Source: Clavibacter sp. B3I6
GTDB lineage: Bacteria; Actinomycetota; Actinomycetes; Actinomycetales; Microbacteriaceae
Reading direction: 5' to 3'
Assembly: GCF_030816895.1 (NCBI RefSeq)
Contig: NZ_JAUSYL010000001.1
Coordinates: 2,666,001 to 2,730,000, forward strand
Length of the DNA stretch: 64,000 bases
The translations under genes and the position numbers were made by a program. Of the stretch, positions 54,894-62,124 are shown one piece after another. Under the pieces are notes generated by a model. The model searched no databases. It was not told where the DNA came from and saw nothing but the letters and a program-made list of their open reading frames with translations. The stretch's first letter is position 1. Each line of letters begins with the position of its first letter.

Positions 54894-56012
54894 TCAGCCC
54901 GCGCCCTGCTCCACCACGAACTCGATGCAGCGCACGAGCGCCCGCACGTCGTCCGGCTCGATGGCCGTGAAGGTGGCGACGCGCAGCTGGTTGCGCCCGA
55001 GCTTCCGGTAGGGCTCGGTGTCGACCACGCCGTTGGCGCGGAGCGTCCTCGCGACGGCCGCCGCGTCGATGCCCGCGTCGAAGTCCATCGTCACGACGAC
55101 CTGCGAGCGGTGCGCGGGGTCCGACACGAACGGCTGCGCGTACGCGACCCGCTCCGCCCACTCGTAGAGGACGGCGGACGACTCGCGGGTGCGGGCGTCG
55201 GCCCAGGCCAGGCCGCCCGCCCTCTCGATCCAGTCGAGCTGGTCCTCGAGCATGAGCAGCGTCGCGAGGGCGGGCGTGTTCAGCGTCTGGTTCAGGCGCG
55301 AGTTGTCGACGGCGTTCTTGAGGCTGAGGAACTCGGGGATCCACCGGCCCGACGCCGCGATGCGCTCGACGCGCTCGAGGGCGGCGGGGGAGAAGAGGGC
55401 CAGCCAGACGCCGCCGTCGCTCGCGAGGTTCTTCTGCGGGGCGAAGTAGTAGACGTCGGCCTCGGCCGCGTCGAAGTCGATCCCGCCCGCCGCGCTCGTG
55501 GCGTCGACGACCGTGAGCGCGCCCTCGTCGCCGTGCACGCGGGTCACGGGCGCCATGACGCCGGTGGACGTCTCGTTGTGCGGCCACGCGTAGACGTCGA
55601 CGCCCTCGACGGGGTTCGCGGCGGAGCGGCTGCCGGGCTCGGCGCGGATCACGTCCGGCGCCTCGAGGAACGGCGCGCCCGCGGCCGTGGCGAACTTGCC
55701 GCCGAACTCGCCGAAGACGAGGTTCTGGCTGCGGCGCTCGATGAGGGAGAAGGCCGCGGCGTCCCAGAACGCGGTGGATCCGCCGTTGCCCAGCACGACC
55801 TCGTAGCCGTCGGGCAGGCGGAACAGGCGGGAGAGGCCGTCCCGCACGCGGCCGACCATGTCCTTGACGGGGGCCTGGCGGTGGGACGTGCCGAGGATCT
55901 GCGCGCCGGCGAGCGCCAGGTGGTCGAGCTGCGCCTGCCGCACCTTGGACGGCCCGCAGCCGAATCGTCCGTCGAGGGGCAGCAGTTCGGTGGGGATCTT
56001 CGTGGTCGGCAT
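54894..56012 (-). CDS. serC: Phosphoserine aminotransferase
   Basis: The 372-residue PLP enzyme makes 3-phosphoserine in serine biosynthesis. RFGCGPSKVRQAQLDHL, HRQAPVKDMVGRVRDGL, the PLP-lysine region FAPQKNLASDGG and the C-terminal YRKLGRNQLRVATF match the actinobacterial type. ATG 56012 lies six bases after TACCAT, so the message is leaderless. It diverges from the DtxR gene. Confidence 0.95.
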   Translation of the reverse strand: MPTTKIPTELLPLDGRFGCGPSKVRQAQLDHLALAGAQILGTSHRQAPVKDMVGRVRDGLSRLFRLPDGYEVVLGNGGSTAFWDAAAFSLIERRSQNLVFGEFGGKFATAAGAPFLEAPDVIRAEPGSRSAANPVEGVDVYAWPHNETSTGVMAPVTRVHGDEGALTVVDATSAAGGIDFDAAEADVYYFAPQKNLASDGGVWLALFSPAALERVERIAASGRWIPEFLSLKNAVDNSRLNQTLNTPALATLLMLEDQLDWIERAGGLAWADARTRESSAVLYEWAERVAYAQPFVSDPAHRSQVVVTMDFDAGIDAAAVARTLRANGVVDTEPYRKLGRNQLRVATFTAIEPDDVRALVRCIEFVVEQGAG

Positions 56013-56121
56013 GCCGCAATGGTAGGGGACCGTGCACGCGCGTCCGGGGGCCTCCTGCGCCCCCGCGCCGTCCATCCCGTACCCGGGGAAGTAGGCTGGT
56101 CCCTGGCGCAAGGGAGGCCCG

Positions 56122-56820
56122 ATGACTGATCTCGTGGACACGACGGAGATGTACCTCCGCACCATCCTCGACCTCGAGGAGGAGGCCATCGTCCCCCTGA
56201 GGGCGCGCATCTCCGAGCGCCTCGGGCACTCGGGCCCCACCGTCTCGCAGACCGTCGCCCGCATGGAGCGCGACGGACTCGTGGTGGTCAGCGGCGACCG
56301 TCACCTGGAGCTCACCCCCGAGGGGCGCAGCAAGGCCGTGCACGTGATGCGCAAGCACCGCCTCGCGGAGCGCCTCCTCAGCGACGTCATCGGGCTCGAG
56401 TGGGAGTTCGTGCACGACGAGGCCTGTCGCTGGGAGCACGTGATGAGCGAGCAGGTGGAGCGGAAGATCCTCGACCTGCTCGGCCACCCCACCGAGTCCC
56501 CGTACGGCAACCCCATCCCCGGGCTCGACGAGCTGGGCGACTCGCCCGCCGTCGCGTTCATGGCCGGCGTGGTGAGCATCGTCGAGGCGTCGCTCGGCAC
56601 GACGGAGGACGCTCCCGCGCGCGGCGTGATCCGCCGGCTCGGCGAGCCCGTGCAGTTCGACCCGGAGCTCCTCTCGCAGCTGAAGCAGGCCGGCGTCCTG
56701 CCGGGCGCCACCGGATCCTTCTCCCGCGAGGGCGCCTACGTCCTCGTGCGCGTCGAGGGCGCGGGATCGGGCCTCGAGCTGCCGCTCGAGGTCGCGGGCC
56801 ACATCTTCATCGAGCGCTGA
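56122..56820 (+). CDS. DtxR/IdeR-family metal-dependent repressor
   Basis: The 232-residue protein has an N-terminal winged helix (VDTTEMYLRTILDLEEE; LGHSGPTVSQTVARMERDGL), a dimerisation/metal domain (MRKHRLAERLL; DEACRWEHVMSEQVE, with Cys, Glu and His ligands and M10) and a C-terminal SH3-like domain. It is close to DtxR/IdeR, so iron-responsive repression is likely. AGGGAGG precedes the ATG and TAGGCT lies upstream. Confidence 0.92.
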   Translation: MTDLVDTTEMYLRTILDLEEEAIVPLRARISERLGHSGPTVSQTVARMERDGLVVVSGDRHLELTPEGRSKAVHVMRKHRLAERLLSDVIGLEWEFVHDEACRWEHVMSEQVERKILDLLGHPTESPYGNPIPGLDELGDSPAVAFMAGVVSIVEASLGTTEDAPARGVIRRLGEPVQFDPELLSQLKQAGVLPGATGSFSREGAYVLVRVEGAGSGLELPLEVAGHIFIER

Positions 56821-57057
56821 TCGCGGCCTCCGTCGGGCCCTCCGGCGGGTGGATCCCCGGGACCACCCCCGGACTGGGCACACGGCGACGGCACGCCGCC
56901 GTCACCGGGGGTTCTGCCCCGCGTACATCGCGAGGATGACGTCTGTCGTTATGGATTCGTTAGAAATATGGTCCCTCAGGATGACAAACCGGAGCCCGTC
57001 CCTTACTCTCGAACAGGCCCGACCGACCACCACAGAGGTTCCGGGCCCGGTGCAGGG
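56821..57057. other. Intergenic region and promoter of the NlpC/P60 gene
   Basis: A mismatched hairpin (56884-56906) may end the DtxR transcript. An AT-rich island at about 56947-56975, strikingly low in GC for this window, holds -10-like TAGAAAT/AATAT elements and is the likely promoter. The leader then runs about 180 bases. Confidence 0.5.
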
Positions 57058-57138
57058 CGTCTCGACACCCGTCCCCTGCATGTGTACCCCTCGACGACCT
57101 TGGAGGGACGGGGCGCCTGCATGCCCGGCGTCGAGACG
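57058..57138 (+). promoter_or_regulatory. Foldable 5' leader of the NlpC/P60 gene
   Basis: Nested helices pair CGTCTCGAC (57058-57066) with GTCGAGACG (57130-57138) and CCCGTCCC (57068-57075) with GGGACGGG (57105-57112). The outer helix ends two bases before the GGAGG ribosome site (57141-57145). A competing pairing of CCCTC with GAGGG is possible. No known riboswitch consensus (including ydaO/c-di-AMP) fits. Confidence 0.45.
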
Positions 57139-57153
57139 CAGGAGGTTCACAAC

Positions 57154-58074
57154 TTGATCCATGGTGACATCAGCGGTTCCGTCGGGAACCCGTCCGACCC
57201 GACTCGACCGCCCGCACCCGGGATGGATCGCCTGCCCAGCCGCCGCGAGCTCCGCGCCGCCGAGACCGCGAAGGCCGTCCGCCCGCGTCGCGACTCCGCG
57301 ACCCGCACGCTCCAGGCCCCCGCTCCTCGCCTGACCCCCGCCCCCGTCGGCCGCTCGCGCCGCACGAAGGCCGCCAACGCGGTCGTCATGACCTTCGTCA
57401 CCGGCCTCGTCGGCGTCATGGCCATCCCGGCCTACGCCGCCGGCTCGCAGCTCGAGCACACCGCGACCGCCGAGGGCACCTCCCTCCAGGACTACACGGC
57501 CGCCAACGCGCAGGTCGTCACGGCCGACAGCGCGACGTCGACCCCCGTCGAGGAGGAGGGCTTCACGGCCACCTCCGTCGCCGAGCTCAACGCCGCGAAG
57601 GCCGCGGCCGAGCAGGCCGCCCTCGCCGAGCAGCGCCGGGTGCAGCTGGCCTCCACGGCCACGACCTACACGGGTGCCTCGGCCGCCCAGATCGCCGCGA
57701 ACCCCGTCTACCAGACGCCGCCCACCTCCGCGGCTGCGGGTGGCGTGGCCGCGGTGGCGCGCCAGTACCTCGGCGTGCCCTACGTCTTCGGCGGCGAGAC
57801 CCCCGCGGGCTTCGACTGCTCCGGCCTCGTCAAGTACGTGTTCGCCCAGTTCGGCCTGAACCTGGCGCACTCGGTGCGTGCCCAGGGCAATGCCGGCACC
57901 ATCGTCTCCCGTGCGGACGCGCGCCCCGGCGACATCGTCGTGTGGAACGACTTCAGCCACGACGGCATCTACACCGGCAACGGCATCTTCATCGACGCGC
58001 CGAAGCCCGGCGACCGCGTCAAGGAGCGCCCCATCTGGAGCCAGAACGTGCACTTCGTCCGCCTCCTCGGCTGA
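57154..58074 (+). CDS. NlpC/P60 (C40) cell-wall peptidase
   Basis: The 306-residue secreted hydrolase has a long basic N-terminus, a signal segment (VVMTFVTGLVGVMAIPAYAA), an Ala-rich linker and an NlpC/P60 domain with catalytic Cys in GFDCSGLVKYVF and His in FSHDGIYTG. It cleaves peptide cross-links of peptidoglycan. TTG 57154 is preferred because GGAGG lies eight bases upstream; ATG 57121 in frame is an alternative. Confidence 0.87.
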   Translation: MIHGDISGSVGNPSDPTRPPAPGMDRLPSRRELRAAETAKAVRPRRDSATRTLQAPAPRLTPAPVGRSRRTKAANAVVMTFVTGLVGVMAIPAYAAGSQLEHTATAEGTSLQDYTAANAQVVTADSATSTPVEEEGFTATSVAELNAAKAAAEQAALAEQRRVQLASTATTYTGASAAQIAANPVYQTPPTSAAAGGVAAVARQYLGVPYVFGGETPAGFDCSGLVKYVFAQFGLNLAHSVRAQGNAGTIVSRADARPGDIVVWNDFSHDGIYTGNGIFIDAPKPGDRVKERPIWSQNVHFVRLLG

Positions 58075-58097
58075 CACCCGCACGAGATCGACCTGCG

Positions 58098-58137
58098 AGG
58101 GCCGGCGGCACGCATCCACGGATGCGCCGCCGGCCTT
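58098..58137 (+). terminator. Terminator after the NlpC/P60 gene
   Basis: GGCCGGCGG-CA-CGCATC pairs with GATGCG-CCGCCGGCC over a short loop, making a long GC-rich hairpin 24 bases after the stop. Confidence 0.75.
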
Positions 58138-58215
58138 CCGCATTCCCCGGGACAATCGGGACCCGCTGAGCTACCCTGGCCGGTGAGACGTCCCTCGACC
58201 CGCCCGGGAGCCCCG

Positions 58216-58329
58216 ATGACCACCGCACGCGACATCCGCACCATGGATGCGCACGTGCGCCACGGGCATCGGCACCATCCCCGGGTGGGCATCCACCGGA
58301 TCCACCCGAGCGGTCACCCGCTCTCCTAG
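58216..58329 (+). CDS. His-rich 37-residue mini-protein
   Basis: A compact unit is visible: promoter GGGACA-17-TACCCT (58149-58177), GGGAG ribosome site (58206-58210), then ATG 58216 to TAG 58327-58329. A perfect 14-bp hairpin starts at the stop codon. The product has eight histidines in its C-terminal 26 residues (for example HVRHGHRHH). It might be a free metal-binding peptide or a leader peptide for the HNH gene. I know no homologue. Confidence 0.55.
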   Translation: MTTARDIRTMDAHVRHGHRHHPRVGIHRIHPSGHPLS

Positions 58330-58360
58330 AAGGCATCGCCGAGCACTCGGCGGTGCCTTC
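58329..58360 (+). terminator. Hairpin ending the His-rich mini-gene
   Basis: GAAGGCATCGCCGA pairs completely (one GU pair) with TCGGCGGTGCCTTC around the loop GCAC. It begins at the last base of the mini-gene stop and lies 72 bases before the HNH start, so it could attenuate the HNH gene. Confidence 0.75.
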
Positions 58361-58431
58361 GCGTGTTCCCGGGGGCGGGACGCCTCGTTCGGATGCCTGG
58401 AAGCCGTCCAGGCCGGTCTGAGAGGGATGTC

Positions 58432-58929
58432 GTGCGCACACTGGTACTCAACGCGGGCTTCGAGCCGCTCGCCGTCGTGTCGTTCAAGCGGGCCCTGGTG
58501 CTCGTGCTGAGCGGCAAGGCCACCATGCTCGCCCAGGACGAGGAGCATCCGATCCTCGGGAACGGCGGGGCGTGGGGCCGCCCGTCGGTCATCCTCCTCA
58601 CGCGCTACGTGCGGATCCCGCATGCGCGGCGCGTGCCCGTCTCGCGCCGCGGCGTCCTCCGCCGGGACGGCGGCCGGTGCGCGTACTGCGCGCGGAACGC
58701 GACGACCATCGACCACGTGCTCCCGCGCTCGCGCGGCGGCAAGGACACGTGGGAGAACCTCGTGGCCTGCTGCCTCTCCTGCAACAACCGCAAGAGCGAC
58801 CGCACGCCCGAGGAGATGGGATGGACGCTCCGAACGGCGCCGCGGGCCCCGCAGGGGAGCGGCTGGGTGGTCAGCGGGATGGAGCGGCCGGCGCCCGGGT
58901 GGGACGAGTTCCTCGCCCCCGCCGCCTGA
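58432..58929 (+). CDS. HNH endonuclease family protein
   Basis: The 165-residue protein contains an HNH domain: CAYCARNATTIDHVLPRSRGG and ACCLSCNNRKSDRTPEEM, with two CxxC zinc pairs and the His-Asn-His core. The N-terminal TLVLNAGFEPLAVVSFKRAL is typical of a widespread actinobacterial housekeeping group, not a homing enzyme. AGAGGGA precedes GTG 58432. Confidence 0.88.
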   Translation: MRTLVLNAGFEPLAVVSFKRALVLVLSGKATMLAQDEEHPILGNGGAWGRPSVILLTRYVRIPHARRVPVSRRGVLRRDGGRCAYCARNATTIDHVLPRSRGGKDTWENLVACCLSCNNRKSDRTPEEMGWTLRTAPRAPQGSGWVVSGMERPAPGWDEFLAPAA

Positions 58930-58987
58930 CCGCGGTCGCCTGGGGGCACCGCGCGGGCGGGGCCGGCCCCGTCCGTAGGCTGAGGGG

Positions 58988-61060
58988 ATGACCGACGACG
59001 CTCCCCCCTCCGAGACACCCGACGACCCGTTCCTCTGGCTGGAGGAGATCCACGGCGACCGTGCGCTCGCCTGGGTGCGGGCGGAGAACGAGCGCACGCT
59101 CGGCCGGTCCTCCGAGGAGTCCCGCGCCGGGCTCACGGGCGAGCTGCTCGAGGTGCTGGAGTCCGACGCGCGGATCCCCTACGTGACGCGCCACGGGGCC
59201 CACCTCTACAACCTGTGGCGCGACGCCGAGCACGTGCAGGGCCTCTGGCGGCGCACGACGCTCGACGAGTACGAGGCGCCCTCTCCGGAGTGGGAGGTGC
59301 TGCTCGACCTCGACGCGCTGGGCGCGGCCGAGGGCATCCCGTGGCAGTTCTCGCACGCGCAGCTGCTGCCGGAGGAGCGGGACCGGGCGCTCGTGTCGCT
59401 CTCGCCCGACGGCGGGGACGCGGTGGCGGTGCGGGAGCTCGACCTCCTCATGGGCCGCTTCGTCGCGGGCGGCTTCGACGTGCCCGTGGCGAAGACGATG
59501 GTGTCGTGGATCGACCGCGACACCGTGTTCGTCGGCACGGACTTCGGCCCCGGCAGCCTCACCGAGAGCTCGTACGCGCGGACCGCCCGGCGCTGGAGCC
59601 GCGGGCAGGCCCTCGCCGACGCCCCCGAGGTGCACGCGGTCGCGGCGACGGACATGCTCGTCCACGTCACGCACGACCCCACGCCGGGGTTCGAGCGGGA
59701 CGTCGTGCGCGAGGTGCCCGACTTCTTCACGTCGCGCACGCTGCTGCTGACGGACGCGGGCACCGTGCCGATCGAGGTCCCCGAGGACGTCGACGTCGAC
59801 CTGCACCGCGAGTGGCTCGTGCTGCGGCCGCGCACGGACACCGAGATCGGCGGCGTCGTGCACGCGGGCGGCTCGCTGCTGGCGGCGCGCCTCGACGACT
59901 TCCTCGCCGGATCGCGCGAGCTCGCCGTGCTGTTCGCCCCGACCTCGTCGCGGAGCCTCGAGGACTGGGCGTGGACGGCGGGCCACCTCGTGCTCACGCT
60001 GCTCGAGGACGTCGCCAGCAGGATCCGCGTGCTCACGCCGCCGGCGTCGCACGGTCCCGCGGGCTGGCACGAGGAGGACGTGCGCGTGGGGACGCCCCTC
60101 GCGTCCGTCTCCGTCGTCGCCACCGACCGGGAGACCGACGAGTACTGGCTCGCGGTGACCGGGTTCCTCACGCCGCCCACGCTCCTGCTCGGGGTCGTGG
60201 GGGAGGGCGCGCCGCGACCGGTCAAGGAGCAGCCGGCGTCGTTCGACGCGGAAGGGCTCGAGGTCGCGCAGCACTTCGCCGTCTCCGACGACGGCACGCG
60301 CGTGCCCTACTTCCAGGTGGGCCCGCGGGACCTGCCGCTCGACGGATCCGCCCCCACCCTCCTCTCCGGCTACGGCGGCTTCGAGAACAGCCGCCTGCCC
60401 TCGTACAGCGGCATCGTGGGCCGCGGCTGGCTGGCGCGCGGCGGCGTCTTCGTGCTCGCCAACATCCGGGGCGGCGGGGAGTACGGGCCGGCGTGGCATC
60501 GGGCGGCGCTGCGGCAGGACCGCCACCGCGCGTACGAGGACTTCGCGGCCGTGGCGCGAGACCTGGTGGCACGCGGCGTGACGGTCCCGGCGCGCCTCGG
60601 CTGCGAGGGCCGGAGCAACGGCGGGCTGCTCGTCGGCAACATGCTCACGACCTACCCGGAGCTGTTCGGCGCGGTGATCTGCGGGGTGCCGCTGCTGGAC
60701 ATGCGGCGGTACACCCGGTTGTCGGCGGGGGCGTCGTGGATCGCCGAGTACGGCGACCCCGACGTGGCGTCGGACTGGGAGTTCATCCGCACCTTCTCGC
60801 CGTACCACAACGTCCGCGCGGGGGTCGCGTACCCGCCGACGCTCGTCTACGCGGCCACGAGCGACGACCGGGTCGGCCCCGTGCAGGCGCGCAAGATGGT
60901 CGCGCTGCTGCACGAGACGGGGGTCGAGGACGCCTGGTACTTCGAGAACACGGCCGGCGGGCACGGCGGATCCGCCGACAACCCCGCGACCGCGCGCCTG
61001 CAGTCCCTCATCCACGCGTTCCTGTGGGAGCGGCTCCGGAGCGTGCGCGTCGGGCGGTGA
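58988..61060 (+). CDS. S9 family prolyl oligopeptidase-like serine peptidase
   Basis: The 690-residue protein has an N-terminal propeller region (DDPFLWLEEIHGDRALAWV start) and a C-terminal alpha/beta hydrolase with nucleophile Ser in EGRSNGGLLVGN, Asp in ATSDDRVGP and His in AGGHGGSAD. It likely cleaves short peptides in the cytoplasm, as no signal peptide is seen. TAGGCT ends six bases before ATG 58988. Confidence 0.92.
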   Translation: MTDDAPPSETPDDPFLWLEEIHGDRALAWVRAENERTLGRSSEESRAGLTGELLEVLESDARIPYVTRHGAHLYNLWRDAEHVQGLWRRTTLDEYEAPSPEWEVLLDLDALGAAEGIPWQFSHAQLLPEERDRALVSLSPDGGDAVAVRELDLLMGRFVAGGFDVPVAKTMVSWIDRDTVFVGTDFGPGSLTESSYARTARRWSRGQALADAPEVHAVAATDMLVHVTHDPTPGFERDVVREVPDFFTSRTLLLTDAGTVPIEVPEDVDVDLHREWLVLRPRTDTEIGGVVHAGGSLLAARLDDFLAGSRELAVLFAPTSSRSLEDWAWTAGHLVLTLLEDVASRIRVLTPPASHGPAGWHEEDVRVGTPLASVSVVATDRETDEYWLAVTGFLTPPTLLLGVVGEGAPRPVKEQPASFDAEGLEVAQHFAVSDDGTRVPYFQVGPRDLPLDGSAPTLLSGYGGFENSRLPSYSGIVGRGWLARGGVFVLANIRGGGEYGPAWHRAALRQDRHRAYEDFAAVARDLVARGVTVPARLGCEGRSNGGLLVGNMLTTYPELFGAVICGVPLLDMRRYTRLSAGASWIAEYGDPDVASDWEFIRTFSPYHNVRAGVAYPPTLVYAATSDDRVGPVQARKMVALLHETGVEDAWYFENTAGGHGGSADNPATARLQSLIHAFLWERLRSVRVGR

Positions 61061-61102
61061 CCCCGGCTCGGGCGGTCCGGCGCGAGGCCGGCGGGGGCGA
61101 GG

Positions 61103-61924
61103 TCAGCGGCGTCGGTGGGCACCGGCCGTGGCGCCGACGACCGAGCGGGGCCGCAGCCCGGCCACGAGGTCGGTGAGCATCGCGGTCGGCTCGAGGCCCA
61201 CCTCGCGGTCGAGCCGGGTGCGGTAGATCCCGTACGCCCGCAGCGCGTCCGACTGGTTGCCGGCGGCGAGGTGCACGGCGATGAGGCAGCGCTGGGCGGT
61301 CTCGCGGAGCGGATCCACGTCGATCGCCCGCCGGGCCGCCGACGCCGCCTCGTGCAGTCGGTCGCACCTGAGGAGCGCGTCGGACTGGGCCTCGAGCGCA
61401 CTGACCCGCAGGTGCCGCCACTCCTCGGACGCGGGCTCCAGCCACGCGTCGAACCAGTCGGGCAGGAGGTCGGAGCTGAAGAGCGCGACGGCCTCCGGCG
61501 AGATGTCGGCCGGATCCACCGCGTCCGTCGCCGTCCGGCGCGGCTCGAGCAGGCGGGCCGCGGTGGCCCGGGCCGTCCGCAGGTCCACCGCGACGGCCTC
61601 GTGCAGGACGAGCCCGCCGGGCGCGGGGTCGACGATCTCACGGCCCCCGTCGCCGAGGCGGGCGAGCGCGGACCGGAGGCACGAGGCGGCACGGCCGTCG
61701 AGCGCGCCGGGCCACAGCTGCGCGGCGAGGGTGCCGCGGTCGGCCGCGCGGGTGCGGATGGCGAGGGCGGCGATGAGGCGACGGGTGCCGTCCGAGAGCG
61801 TGGCGCCGGCGGGATCCGCACCGGGCGACGGCGATCCCGGCAGCGCGCCGAGCCCGGCGACGCGGAAGCCGCCGAGCACGTCGACGCTGATCACCGCGAC
61901 GCTCCGGAGCGTCGTCGGCGGCAT
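61103..61924 (-). CDS. SARP/BTAD-type transcriptional regulator
   Basis: The 273-residue protein has an N-terminal OmpR-like winged helix (ISVDVLGGFRVAGLG onward; TLAAQLWPGALDGRAASCLR) and a bacterial transcriptional activator (BTAD) domain (AIDVDPLRETAQRCLIAVHL; DALRAYGIYRTRLDREVGLE). SARPs activate local operons. No biosynthetic cluster is visible. It lies just downstream of the LPVTG wall-protein gene on the same strand. Confidence 0.83.
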   Translation of the reverse strand: MPPTTLRSVAVISVDVLGGFRVAGLGALPGSPSPGADPAGATLSDGTRRLIAALAIRTRAADRGTLAAQLWPGALDGRAASCLRSALARLGDGGREIVDPAPGGLVLHEAVAVDLRTARATAARLLEPRRTATDAVDPADISPEAVALFSSDLLPDWFDAWLEPASEEWRHLRVSALEAQSDALLRCDRLHEAASAARRAIDVDPLRETAQRCLIAVHLAAGNQSDALRAYGIYRTRLDREVGLEPTAMLTDLVAGLRPRSVVGATAGAHRRR

Positions 61925-62072
61925 CGTGTGGCTGTCGGGGAGGCCGGCGAGCGGCGCGCGGGTGAGGATCTCCTGCCCCGCGCCTGCTGATCCATGCGAC
62001 CCCCCGTCACCGCCACGGTAACCGCTCCGAGGTGGATCCCCACCACCGGGGGGCTTTTGGGGCTACCGACGA

Positions 62073-62106
62073 CCCATCGCCCGTCGACGGATCGACGGGC
62101 GATGGG
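62073..62106. terminator. Terminator after the LPVTG gene
   Basis: CCCATCGCCCGTCGA (62073-62087) pairs with TCGACGGGCGATGGG (62092-62106), a perfect 15-bp stem with a four-base loop. Confidence 0.82.
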
Positions 62107-62124
62107 CGGCGTATCGCAGGGTGC

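Noticed and set aside
57000..57140. c-di-AMP (ydaO-type) riboswitch before the NlpC/P60 gene
   Set aside because: Expected from gene context, but the conserved ydaO blocks are not present; only generic helices are seen.
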